A stretch of 64,000 bases of DNA, taken from positions 1-64,000 of the forward strand of contig CAMVEL010000009.1 in assembly GCA_947166565.1 (NCBI GenBank), written 5' to 3'. This DNA is from an uncultured Erysipelotrichaceae bacterium. GTDB taxonomy: Bacteria > Bacillota_I > Bacilli_A > RFN20 > CAG-826. Below are positions 16,338 to 24,130 of this stretch, piece by piece. Below the pieces are notes generated by a model, which was given only the letters and a program-made list of their open reading frames with translations, was not told the DNA's origin and did not search any database. Position 1 is the first letter of the stretch. Each line of letters opens with the position of its first letter. Both the position numbers and the translations under genes were made by a program.

Positions 16338-17794
16338 TAATCGTCTCCTGCTCCTAACCCTTCTAGGCCTTTCGCATTAGCGACCTTATGGGCCTTGATG
16401 TTCTTGACGAAGAAGAAGACCGCGAGGGAGATGCCAGAGCAAATGAGGGCGTAAATCGGAAGAAGGGTCCAATCGAAGGTATCGAGGCGGAGAAGCAAGC
16501 CAAGGAGGATTGGGGTGATGGTCTGCGCGGCCATCGACGCCATGTAATAATAGCCGGTGAACTGCCCGACTTTCTTCTTGGAGCAAAGCTCGACGACCAT
16601 CGGGAAGGAATTGAGGTGGACAAGGGACATGCCAAAGCCCTTAAGTCCCCAGACGATATAAAGGTAGAACGGGAAGGAATAATATTCGCTATCGGGGATT
16701 TTCGCGCCTCTTCCGATAGTGTACTGGAGGATGAGCCAAGCCGCTAATCCTAGGGCGGATAAGGCTAGACCGCCGACGATCGTCCATTTCCTACCGATCT
16801 TATCGGCGATGAAGCCGCCGACTGCAAAGCCGACAACCGAGCCAACGCCGCCGACGAGGACCATGATCATGTTGTTCGCGGAGCTTGTCCCTAAGAATCC
16901 ACGGGAATAATTGATCATGAAGGTCGCGACGCCGTTATCGGACATGAACCAGAAGAATTCGGCGACAAGGATGAGGATAAGCATGATGAGATTGGCCTTT
17001 GACATCGGCTTTTCGTCATCGTGTTCGACGCTGTCGGCAACGGCCGCAAGGCGTTCGCCTTCCGCGATTTCGGGGGCGAGTTTCGCTGCTAATTCGTTTT
17101 CCCTGACGGTGAAGATAAGGACGATCGCGGAGATAACCATCAAAACGGAAGCGACGACGAATGGCATCGTGATGGCCCAGATGTTCCCGGTCGCCCAGGT
17201 GGTTTTGCCATCGCCTAGATAATCGGTAAGGACGAAGATAAGGCCGACGACGGTTGCGAAGGCGCCGCCGATATAGCCCATGATGTTGATGATGCCGTTA
17301 GCCCTTGAACGGAGGGGTTTTGGGGTGAGGTCAGGCATCAAGGCGACCGCGGGGTTACGGTACATCATCGCGAAGATGAGGACGACCGCCATCATGGTGA
17401 TGAGGCCGACGAGGTTGTTGTAATGGAAGAAAACGGGGATAAATGGGAAGGCGATCGCACAGACGAGGGTACCGACTAGGATATAGGGCATCCTCTTGCC
17501 AAGCGGGGTGCGGGTCTTATCGGATAATCGCCCGAATATCGGCATCAGGATGAGGGCCGCAAGGTTATCCATGGCCATGATGATGCCGACAAGATATTGG
17601 ACATCGGTATCCTTGACCGATTCCTTTGGGATGCCTTGTCTAGCGGCCATCATGTCGCGGAAGGCCTCGGTCAAAAGGGTTGGACACCAGGTGTCATAGA
17701 CCTGCCATAAAAGCAAGATGCCGAAAAAGGCGAAACCGATGATGAACGTGCGCTTAAGGTTCAATTTCAGTTTCATAGGTGAAGAATCTTCCAT
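16337..17794 (-). CDS. MFS transporter, sugar-type (SLC45/GPH-like)
   Basis: A 485-residue protein with about twelve membrane helices. The loop GRLSDKTRTPLGKRMPYILVG matches the conserved loop of the sugar:cation symporter and SLC45-type MFS group. A second repeat motif is FIADKIGRKWTIVGG. A likely substrate is a di- or oligosaccharide, since malQ, galK and galM are downstream, but this is inference. AAGGAGA precedes the ATG and a strong promoter lies further upstream. It is the first gene of the transporter-phospholipase-unknown-cls-galM operon. Confidence 0.85.
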   Translation of the reverse strand: MEDSSPMKLKLNLKRTFIIGFAFFGILLLWQVYDTWCPTLLTEAFRDMMAARQGIPKESVKDTDVQYLVGIIMAMDNLAALILMPIFGRLSDKTRTPLGKRMPYILVGTLVCAIAFPFIPVFFHYNNLVGLITMMAVVLIFAMMYRNPAVALMPDLTPKPLRSRANGIINIMGYIGGAFATVVGLIFVLTDYLGDGKTTWATGNIWAITMPFVVASVLMVISAIVLIFTVRENELAAKLAPEIAEGERLAAVADSVEHDDEKPMSKANLIMLILILVAEFFWFMSDNGVATFMINYSRGFLGTSSANNMIMVLVGGVGSVVGFAVGGFIADKIGRKWTIVGGLALSALGLAAWLILQYTIGRGAKIPDSEYYSFPFYLYIVWGLKGFGMSLVHLNSFPMVVELCSKKKVGQFTGYYYMASMAAQTITPILLGLLLRLDTFDWTLLPIYALICSGISLAVFFFVKNIKAHKVANAKGLEGLGAGDD

Positions 17795-17829
17795 ATGAAA
17801 AGTCTCCTTGTATGGTTTTTCTTAAGGAG

Positions 17830-17858
17830 ATTCTACTTTTTATCCTCCATCGTTGCAA
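17830..17858 (-). promoter_or_regulatory. Promoter of the MFS transporter operon
   Basis: The minus strand reads TTGCAA, exactly 17 bases, TAGAAT, about 36 bases before the transporter ATG. Confidence 0.6.
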
Positions 17859-17955
17859 CTTAGCAAAGAGCAAAATAGGAAACTCGCTTGCAAAAGATTG
17901 TCAAGCAAAACACGGGAAAATGGCTTATGATTATGGGGTTTTGGAGAAAACTCTT

Positions 17956-18696
17956 ATGAAGAAAAACAAAGGATTCCTCATTGTCGCCTTAATCGCCATC
18001 GCCTTGATGACGGTTTTCTTTCTCATCGACTCTTTCGTTAACCTCGCGGCTTTCCTAACAACTGATCAAAGAACCTATCCCTACGCCTTTTTGAAGGATG
18101 TCGACAAGACGACCTTCATGCTCGAGGTCGTCGGGGATTTAATCGGCTTAGTCGTATGCGTCGCGGGCATCGCGATAGGGGCGAAGAAAGCCTCTAACGA
18201 AAGCAAAGTCATCATCGCTCCATTAGTTTCCATCTGCATATTCGATCTTCTTGGAATAATCGGACCGATAATAGCGATTATCCTCACCAAAAACCTCGCC
18301 GAACAAAACGGCTATCTCCTTGATTTGCAGGCCGTTCTCGGTCCGAAATTCTTTGTGATGACGATCCTTCTATCCCTTTCTTTGATTTTCACGCTTATCG
18401 GGATATTCTTCAAAAATGATAACAACGCGAAAATCAAGAAGGGTTTTGGGATTGCGGGTCCTTCCTTGTCCGCGCTAGCTTATCTCATAGTAATTTTTAT
18501 CGGGAATCTCGCGGGGGTCGCGACCTATTCTTTCGCTATCTTTGTCTTTACCGCGGTGATCATCATGATGGCCCTTTATAACGAGAAAACTGGTGATTAC
18601 CCTAAAGACGAAGCCGCCTCTGCCTCTATGGAAGAAAAGCAAGAGGAAGATAGCGAAAGCGAACATTCGGTCGATGATACCGGCTGGATGCAATGA
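17956..18696 (+). CDS. Hypothetical membrane protein with acidic cytoplasmic tail
   Basis: The track begins upstream at a non-coding stretch. The ATG at 17956 (MKKNKGFLIVALIA) with TTGGAG before it is the likely start, giving 246 residues. Five or six hydrophobic helices occupy residues 7-205, followed by a roughly 40-residue Glu/Ser-rich tail (EEKQEEDSESEHSVDD). I recognise no family. It stands alone, divergent from the transporter operon. The acidic tail suggests a cytoplasmic interaction segment. Confidence 0.7.
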   Translation: MKKNKGFLIVALIAIALMTVFFLIDSFVNLAAFLTTDQRTYPYAFLKDVDKTTFMLEVVGDLIGLVVCVAGIAIGAKKASNESKVIIAPLVSICIFDLLGIIGPIIAIILTKNLAEQNGYLLDLQAVLGPKFFVMTILLSLSLIFTLIGIFFKNDNNAKIKKGFGIAGPSLSALAYLIVIFIGNLAGVATYSFAIFVFTAVIIMMALYNEKTGDYPKDEAASASMEEKQEEDSESEHSVDDTGWMQ

Positions 18697-18756
18697 GACT
18701 TTTTTTGCCTAACGGGGCCGAAAAGTGCGATAATCTAAGGGCTTTTGGAGAACTCC

Positions 18757-19701
18757 ATGGAAAGAAAAGAACCCACTTTTATCCGCGAATTGCCCGAACG
18801 AAACGCCTCCGAGCATTTTAGGCCACGGATAAACGAAGCCAAGAAAATCGCCTTTATCCATAATAGTTTTTATATACCGGAAGGCTTCAAAGAATTAATG
18901 GAGATCATCCATGACGCTTTTTTGGACAAAGGGATGATCCTCTATCTTCTTCCCTCCATCGACCTCCTTAACGCAAGCAAGGAACGCCTTTCATTCTTTG
19001 ATTATTTCATTCCTTACGATAAGGATGTGGCCCTTCTTAAAAAATTGGAAAACGAAGGCATGCCCCTTCTGAATTCATCTTTGGGAATCGAAATCGCCGA
19101 TTCGAAGGTTTTGACTTTCCTCGCCCTAAAAACCGCGGGGGTCCCCGTTATCCCTTCCTTTATCTCCCCCTTCTGCTACGAAGGAGGGCGATATGATGAG
19201 CTGTCTTTCCTTGACGAAATCGAAAAGAGCCTCCCTTATCCTTTTATTATAAAAGAGGACAAGGGATCATTTGGCAAAGGCGTCCATTTGGTTAATAACC
19301 ACGATGAAGCCAAAATGTTGATTGAAAAGCTAAATGGCCGGAGATTCCTCTTCGAACCATTTATCAAGGAATGCCGCGGCAAAGATATCCGCGTCTTGGT
19401 CTTAAACGGGGAGATCATCTGTTCATATAGACGTGAGAACCCCTGCGATTTCCGTTCGAATATCGCTCTTAACGGGAAAGCAACTGACTATACGGTGGAC
19501 AAAAACACCGCTTCCGTGGCCCTTAACGCCGTCAAAGCCCTTAATCTAGATTTCGCCGGAGTCGATATCTTGATGTCCAACGGCGGTCCGCTTGTGTGCG
19601 AAATCAACGCTTCGCCGCTATTCCTCGCGGCGAAAAAAGCGACGGGCGTGAACGTCGCGTCGCTTTTGGGGGATTATGTTTTAAGCAAGACAAATCAATA
19701 A
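18757..19701 (+). CDS. ATP-grasp ligase, RimK-like
   Basis: A 314-residue ATP-grasp protein. PFIIKEDKGSFGKGVHLV is the ATP-binding loop, RFLFEPFIKECRGKDIRVLVLNGEIICSYRR the central region, and DFAGVDILMSNGGPLVCEINASP the Mg-binding end. These match RimK-type enzymes that ligate amino acids to peptides, proteins or cofactors. The ATG at 18757 follows TTTTGGAG and is preferred over the upstream TTG. The substrate is unknown. The 3' end overlaps the convergent dUTPase gene by seven bases. Confidence 0.85.
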   Translation: MERKEPTFIRELPERNASEHFRPRINEAKKIAFIHNSFYIPEGFKELMEIIHDAFLDKGMILYLLPSIDLLNASKERLSFFDYFIPYDKDVALLKKLENEGMPLLNSSLGIEIADSKVLTFLALKTAGVPVIPSFISPFCYEGGRYDELSFLDEIEKSLPYPFIIKEDKGSFGKGVHLVNNHDEAKMLIEKLNGRRFLFEPFIKECRGKDIRVLVLNGEIICSYRRENPCDFRSNIALNGKATDYTVDKNTASVALNAVKALNLDFAGVDILMSNGGPLVCEINASPLFLAAKKATGVNVASLLGDYVLSKTNQ

Positions 19702-20192
19702 TGGTCTTCCTGCCTTTTATGGTTCTTCCCGCATTTTTCGATATAGCTATCGATTGCCTCTTTTACGCTTGCCCCAAATAAAGGCAGCATATCAAGGTAT
19801 TCGTCCACCAAAGATAGGTATGGGTCGAGCCGGTAATCGTCTTTGAGGTTCAAGGCTCCTTTATAAAAGGATAAGAGAGCCTCGGTTATGCTATCGAAAC
19901 GGGCTTCGACCTTATGGGTGTAGGTCCTTACCCCTAGGGGGATGCCTAGGGAAAGGAGGAAATGGAGGCCATCGATATACTCTTCGAGGATCACGTCTTT
20001 TGGGGATGGTCCTTTTAGCGACCAATATTTGAAATCGCGGGTTTCGTTCGCGAATTCGCCAAGTTCCACGAGCAAAGCCAAAAGGCGTTTATGGAAGGTC
20101 GATTCATAGGTGACCCCGTGACGGGAAGCGATATCTTCGTCCAACTCCTTCTGTAAGGAATAAAGCCTGGTTAAGTCAAAGACCTCACTCAT
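19695..20192 (-). CDS. Dimeric all-alpha dUTPase (dUTPase_2 family)
   Basis: A 165-residue all-helical protein. LLALLVELGEFANETRDFKYW and EEYIDGLHFLLSLGI carry the two Glu/Asp-rich helices that bind Mg in the MazG-like dimeric dUTPase family. It would hydrolyse dUTP to dUMP, keeping uracil out of DNA. It overlaps the 3' end of glgP by eight bases, so translation is coupled, although the two functions are unrelated. Confidence 0.85.
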   Translation of the reverse strand: MSEVFDLTRLYSLQKELDEDIASRHGVTYESTFHKRLLALLVELGEFANETRDFKYWSLKGPSPKDVILEEYIDGLHFLLSLGIPLGVRTYTHKVEARFDSITEALLSFYKGALNLKDDYRLDPYLSLVDEYLDMLPLFGASVKEAIDSYIEKCGKNHKRQEDHY

Positions 20193-22608
20193 TGGAGTCG
20201 CCCTTTAGACGTGGGAGGTGCCAGATGTCGCGGTTATATTCCTCGATCGTGCGGTCGGAGGTGAAGTAACCGCTCTTGGCGATATTGATGATCGCCGCTT
20301 TCGCCCAGGCGGAACGGTTCTTGTAGAGCTCATCGGCCTTTTCATGGGCTTCGCAATAGGCGCTGAAATCGGCGAGGACGAAGAATTGGTCGCCATGTCC
20401 CATGATCTCGTCGAAGATCATCCTGAACTTGTTGGAATCGCCTTCGGTCCAAGGGCCGGTGAAGAGGGAATCCATGACGGTCTTGACGCGGGAATCGGAA
20501 TTGTAGACGTCCCATGGGGAATAGGTGCCGCTATCGACCAAATTCTGGACTTCTTCCGCCTTCAAACCGAAGATGATCTCGTTTTCTTCTCCGGCCAAAG
20601 CGGCGATTTCGACGTTAGCGCCGTCTAAGGTTCCTAAGGTGATGGCCCCGTTCATCATGAGCTTCATGTTGGAGGTCCCGGAAGCCTCTTTGCCGGCGGT
20701 TGAGATCTGCTCGGAGATATCGGCGGCCGGGATGATCCTCTCGGCAAGGCTGACGCCGTAATTCTCGACGAAGACGATCTTCATGTATTTGTTGACTTGC
20801 GGATCGTTGTTGATGGCTTTGGCAACGCCGTTGATGAGTTCGATGATCTTCTTGGCGTAGACATAGCTTGGCGCGGCCTTGGCCCCGAAGATATAGGTAT
20901 GGGGAACCATCTTGAAGTCTGGCTCGCTCTTGAAGCGATGGTAGAGATGCATGATGTGGAAGACGTTAAGAAGCTGTCTCTTATAGGCGTGGAGACGCTT
21001 GATCTGGACGTCGAAGATGCTATTTGGATCGATTTCGAAGCCATATTCGACCTTGACGAAATCGGCGAAGTCCTTCTTCTTCTTGAGCTTGACCTCGAGG
21101 AATTTCTTCTGGAAATCCTTGTCTTTGGCGAATGGGAGGAGTTTTTCGATTTGATGCTCGTAATCCTTCTTCCAGGTGTCGCCGATCGCGGAGGTGATGA
21201 GTTTGGAGAGCTCGTGGTTAGCGTAGATCAGCCAACGGCGATGGGTGACCCCGTTGGTCTTGTTGTTGAACTTCTCGGGGTAATATTTATAGAATTCGCG
21301 GAAGGTGTATTCCTTAAGGATGTCCGTATGGATTTTGGCGACCCCGTTGACGGAGAAGACGGTGTAAATCGCCATATTGGTCATATGGATTTGGCCATCT
21401 TTGATGATCGCCATCGCGTAACGGTCGCTTTGGGAGACGTTGTTCTGGTTGAACCAGATGTTTTGCCTCCTATTGATTTCCTCGATGATCATATAGACGC
21501 GAGGAACGAGGGTCTGCACGTAGTTGATCGGCCATTTCTCGAGGGCTTCGGGCATGACCGTGTGATTGGTGTAGGCGAAAAGCTTGGTGACGACCTTCCA
21601 GGCCTCGTCCCAGCCATAACCATATTCGTCCATCATAAGCCTCATGGCCTCGGGGATCGCGAGGATTGGGTGGGTGTCATTCAACTGGATGACATAGGCA
21701 TCCGCGAACTTCTCAAGGCCGCCGAAGCGCCTATTGAAGGAACGCATCGCGGATTGAAGGCCGGAAGAGACGAGGAAATATTGCTGACGGAGGCGGAGCA
21801 TACGGCCGTGTTCGGTCGAATCGTCTGGATATAGACCATGGCAAAGCTCACGGATCGTCCCTAGGTATTCCTCGAAGGTTTGGTCGGTCGGGAGGTTGTT
21901 TTCGCTAGGTTCGGCGGACCATAGACGCAAGGAATTCGCGACCCCGTTACGGTATCCCGGGACGGAGACGTCATATGGGACGGCGCGGATGCAGGTAGGA
22001 TTGGCGATTCGCCAACCATAGGTGCCGTCTGGTTTGAGGAAGGTTTCGGCCTGTCCATAGAATTTGACCTCGACCGCGTGCTTTGGCTTCCTGACTTCGA
22101 AGACGAAGCCGTTGGTGAGCCATTGGTCTGGGAGCTCGACCTGCTTGCCGTTAATGAATTTCTGGCGGAAGAAGCCATATTCGTAACGGATGGTGTTGCC
22201 ATATCCTGGATATCCAAGGGAAGCGATGGAATCGAGGAAGCAGGCGGCGAGACGGCCAAGGCCGCCATTGCCTAAGCCGGCGTCGGATTCAAGATCCTCG
22301 AGTTCATCGATATCGATACCTAGTTCCTCTAAGCCGTCGCGGACGACTTTGAAGATGCCGAGGTTCTGCATATTGGAAAGAAGCAATCTCCCCATGAGGA
22401 ATTCCATGGAGAAATAGATAAGCTGCTTCTTATTGGTAGCGAGGATGTCCTCGCGGCATTCCCTCCAATAATAGCCGGCGTAATCACGGACCATCTCGCC
22501 AAGGACGTCATACCTTTCGGTGATGTGGGAGTCAGGGACCGAACGGCCGTATTTCTCCTCAAGGCGTCTTTCGAAGGTCTGTTTGAAATCTAGTTTGTTT
22601 TGGAACAT
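20185..22608 (-). CDS. glgP: Glycogen/maltodextrin phosphorylase
   Basis: An 807-residue GT35 phosphorylase. The track start is too far upstream. The ATG at 22608 (MFQNKLDFKQTFE) with AAGGAAA before it is correct. Signatures include SDAGLGNGGLGRLAACFLDS, QLNDTHPILAIPE, the C-terminal FDVQIKRLHAYKRQLLN and the PLP site EASGTSNMKLMMNGAITLGT. It releases glucose-1-phosphate from alpha-glucans and complements malQ. No glycogen synthesis genes are visible here. It has a strong extended -10 promoter. Confidence 0.97.
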   Translation of the reverse strand: MFQNKLDFKQTFERRLEEKYGRSVPDSHITERYDVLGEMVRDYAGYYWRECREDILATNKKQLIYFSMEFLMGRLLLSNMQNLGIFKVVRDGLEELGIDIDELEDLESDAGLGNGGLGRLAACFLDSIASLGYPGYGNTIRYEYGFFRQKFINGKQVELPDQWLTNGFVFEVRKPKHAVEVKFYGQAETFLKPDGTYGWRIANPTCIRAVPYDVSVPGYRNGVANSLRLWSAEPSENNLPTDQTFEEYLGTIRELCHGLYPDDSTEHGRMLRLRQQYFLVSSGLQSAMRSFNRRFGGLEKFADAYVIQLNDTHPILAIPEAMRLMMDEYGYGWDEAWKVVTKLFAYTNHTVMPEALEKWPINYVQTLVPRVYMIIEEINRRQNIWFNQNNVSQSDRYAMAIIKDGQIHMTNMAIYTVFSVNGVAKIHTDILKEYTFREFYKYYPEKFNNKTNGVTHRRWLIYANHELSKLITSAIGDTWKKDYEHQIEKLLPFAKDKDFQKKFLEVKLKKKKDFADFVKVEYGFEIDPNSIFDVQIKRLHAYKRQLLNVFHIMHLYHRFKSEPDFKMVPHTYIFGAKAAPSYVYAKKIIELINGVAKAINNDPQVNKYMKIVFVENYGVSLAERIIPAADISEQISTAGKEASGTSNMKLMMNGAITLGTLDGANVEIAALAGEENEIIFGLKAEEVQNLVDSGTYSPWDVYNSDSRVKTVMDSLFTGPWTEGDSNKFRMIFDEIMGHGDQFFVLADFSAYCEAHEKADELYKNRSAWAKAAIINIAKSGYFTSDRTIEEYNRDIWHLPRLKGDSNE

Positions 22609-22634
22609 GTTGTGTTTCCTTTCGTTTTCAAATG

Positions 22635-22688
22635 AGCGCATCTGCGCTTGACACGAGCGGATTATAACATGCCTATGCGCGAGGACAA
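22635..22688 (-). promoter_or_regulatory. glgP promoter with palindrome in the leader
   Basis: The minus strand has TTGTCC, 16 bases, then an extended -10 TGTTATAAT (-10 at 22661-22666). Just downstream lies the palindrome AGCGCA-GA-TGCGCT (22635-22648), located in the 5' untranslated region about 27 bases before the ATG. It could be an operator or a small leader hairpin. Confidence 0.6.
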
Positions 22689-22878
22689 AGCAAAAAGACC
22701 AAATCGCAGGTGCTCGATTAAGCATTTTTTCAACCATCCAAGATAAAACTTTTGAAAAGTCAATTAAGGTTTTATCGGAAAAATTAGCGGTGATTTGGAC
22801 ACTGTCTAAAAAGATTGGCATTTTTCATGAGCCAATTTTCGGTTTTCTTCCCTATTAGTTAGTAGGAGGAAAACCCAA

Positions 22879-23079
22879 ATGGAAGACCTTTGGAGTTTGT
22901 CTCCCCTCATCAATCCGCGCGAAGCCTCCTGGGCAACGTCCCTTAAGCGCGGAAGGAAAGGAGGAAAACGGCGTGTCCAAGAGGCAAAAGAGGCCCGGGT
23001 GGCCCAAGGCGATCGCGAAGGCGGCGCTGAGGATCCTGCTCGCGGCCCTGCTGCTGTTAGGGACGCCGTTCCCCCATAG
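22879..23079 (+). CDS. Leader ORF of repeated element, conserved INPREAS / RGRKGG peptide
   Basis: The ATG has AGGAGG nine bases upstream. The first ~30 residues are conserved with the uORF of copy 3: LWSLSPLINPREAS here versus IWNAFPLPINPREAS there, and both contain RGRKGG. Codon differences between the copies retain these residues, which argues for coding. The codons for RKGG themselves carry the AAAGGAGG of the next ORF. The remaining ~35 residues overlap the small hydrophobic ORF in another frame and may not be selected. Translation of this ORF would pass over the downstream start, a mok/hok-like arrangement. Confidence 0.55.
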   Translation: MEDLWSLSPLINPREASWATSLKRGRKGGKRRVQEAKEARVAQGDREGGAEDPARGPAAVRDAVPP

Positions 23080-23086
23080 GTGGTAA
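22973..23086 (+). CDS. Small basic-hydrophobic peptide, 37 aa (toxin-like)
   Basis: Too short for the ORF track. The GTG start has a perfect AAAGGAGG eight bases upstream. The peptide begins with a basic segment (SKRQKRPGWPKAIAK), continues with one hydrophobic helix (LRILLAALLLLGT) and ends PFPHRW. The same C-terminus (LL/LF-PHRW-stop) is encoded in the two other copies. Size, charge and topology resemble membrane-acting type I toxins (Hok, Fst/Ldr, TxpA classes), although the sequence does not match one I know. A host membrane or signalling role is an alternative. Confidence 0.6.
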   Translation: MSKRQKRPGWPKAIAKAALRILLAALLLLGTPFPHRW

Positions 23087-23126
23087 ATAAAAGGGCCGAC
23101 GAGTAGCCGGTCCACACTTATCACCT

Positions 23127-23193
23127 AAACTATACGCCAAGGACCGGGCCCTTTCAAGGGGGCTAGGGCCGGAGACCGTGCGTATAGTTTTTC
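23127..23193 (+). terminator. Long terminator hairpin of element copy 1
   Basis: AAACTATACGC pairs with GCGTATAGTTT, and an inner GC-rich arm contains GGGCCCTTTCAAGGGGG. A TTTTTC tail follows. The same outer stem is kept in copy 3, while copy 2 has lost the 3' arm. Confidence 0.7.
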
Positions 23194-23233
23194 TTTGACG
23201 AACACGTCGAATGGCTAGCCTTTTTTCATCGCT

Positions 23234-23394
23234 CGAAAGCGGCGCTGAGGATCCTGCTCGCGGTCCTGCTGCTATTAGGGACGCTGTTCCCCCATAGGTG
23301 GTAAATAAAAGGGCCGACGAATAGCCGGTCCATACTTATCACCTAAACTATACGCCAAGGACCGTGCCCTTTCAAGGGGGCTAGGGCCGGAGAC
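23234..23394 (+). repeat. Truncated copy 2 of the small-ORF element
   Basis: This matches 23016-23176 over 161 bases with no indel and only scattered substitutions. It begins inside the small hydrophobic ORF and ends inside the terminator hairpin. The peptide frame is intact to the stop (ILLAVLLLLGTLFPHRW) but has no in-frame start after the nearest upstream stop. It therefore looks like a remnant of tandem duplication. The rest of the 23087-23479 gap holds only the GNAT promoter region. Confidence 0.75.
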
Positions 23395-23479
23395 AGAGGG
23401 TATCGCAAGCCTACATTTGAGGTGTCGTTCTTATACTTTATTAGGCAAAATTTGGATATAATGTTTCGGGAGGATTTAT

Positions 23480-24040
23480 ATGGGACCTATTGAAACTAAA
23501 AGGTTGCTTCTAAGGGAATTCCATGAAGGAGACGAAAACGAGATTTTCAATAACTGGGCAAGTGATAAAAGGGTCACAGAATTCTTGACTTGGGCACCCC
23601 ATGCATCGGTTTTCGATTCCAAAGCGATCCTTTCCAAGTGGCTTGATGAGTATAAAAAAGAAGATACCTATCGGCTTGGCATAGTCTTAAAAGAAGAGAA
23701 CAAACTCATCGGGGCAATAGATATAGTCGGCCAGCGTTATGATTGCCCCGAAATCGGATATTGCCTTGCTTATGATTATTGGGGAAAAGGCATCATGACC
23801 GAAGCCGCGACCGCCTTTAGGGACGCCCTTTTCGCCTTGGGTTACCGTCGCCTCGTCATCAGGGCCAGAGCCTCCAACGTCCGCAGCACCAAGGTCATTT
23901 TCAAGCTTGGCGGAAAATTCTATGAGGGCGATTATGATTACGTGGAAAAAGACGATAGGAGTTATTTGATCAATACCTTCTTCATCGATAATCCAAACTA
24001 TCCTCCGCTTCCTCTTCCTAACCCCTATCGTTGTCATTAA
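23480..24040 (+). CDS. GNAT N-acetyltransferase, RimJ/RimL-like
   Basis: A 186-residue GNAT protein. IETKRLLLREFHEGDENEIF at the start and EIGYCLAYDYWGKGIMTEAATAF in the middle (acetyl-CoA binding region) fit the RimJ/RimL group that acetylates protein N-termini or small amines. GGGAGGATT precedes the ATG and a TATAAT lies at 23457-23462. The gene stands alone between the repeated element and dnaE. The substrate is unknown. Confidence 0.85.
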   Translation: MGPIETKRLLLREFHEGDENEIFNNWASDKRVTEFLTWAPHASVFDSKAILSKWLDEYKKEDTYRLGIVLKEENKLIGAIDIVGQRYDCPEIGYCLAYDYWGKGIMTEAATAFRDALFALGYRRLVIRARASNVRSTKVIFKLGGKFYEGDYDYVEKDDRSYLINTFFIDNPNYPPLPLPNPYRCH

Positions 24041-24083
24041 AAAGAAAGAGAAAAACTTTATGTTTTTTTGGGTCTGCCCCAAA

Positions 24084-24112
24084 TTGCTTTAAGTCCCAAT
24101 CTAAGGTAAAAT
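24084..24112 (+). promoter_or_regulatory. Promoter of the dnaE-polA-mutM/coaE operon
   Basis: TTGCTT, 17 bases, TAAAAT, with the -10 ending 18 bases before the dnaE ATG; GAGG lies between. Confidence 0.55.
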
Positions 24113-24130
24113 TGCATTCGAGGTTTTTAT

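Larger units (their letters stand above)
22829..23193 (+). repeat. Repeated small-ORF element, copy 1 (complete)
   Basis: This element of roughly 365 bp occurs in full here, as a truncated copy at 23234-23394 and as a decayed inverted copy at 40018-40366. Order: a conserved leader (GAGCCAA...CGG, then CTATTAGTTAGTAGGAGG), a leader ORF, an overlapping small hydrophobic ORF, a hairpin that includes the stop codon, and a long terminator hairpin. It is not part of any recognised insertion sequence and has no transposase. The 270-base stretch before it holds only the glgP promoter region. Confidence 0.75.

Noticed and set aside
20797-21834. 345-aa plus-strand ORF opposite glgP
   Set aside because: Shadow produced by codon bias of glgP; rich in E/D/G/V without any motif.
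22806-23124. Minus-strand ORFs across the repeated element
   Set aside because: They lie opposite the micro-ORFs and hairpins with no ribosome binding site. They could overlap a hypothetical antisense RNA but not a protein gene.
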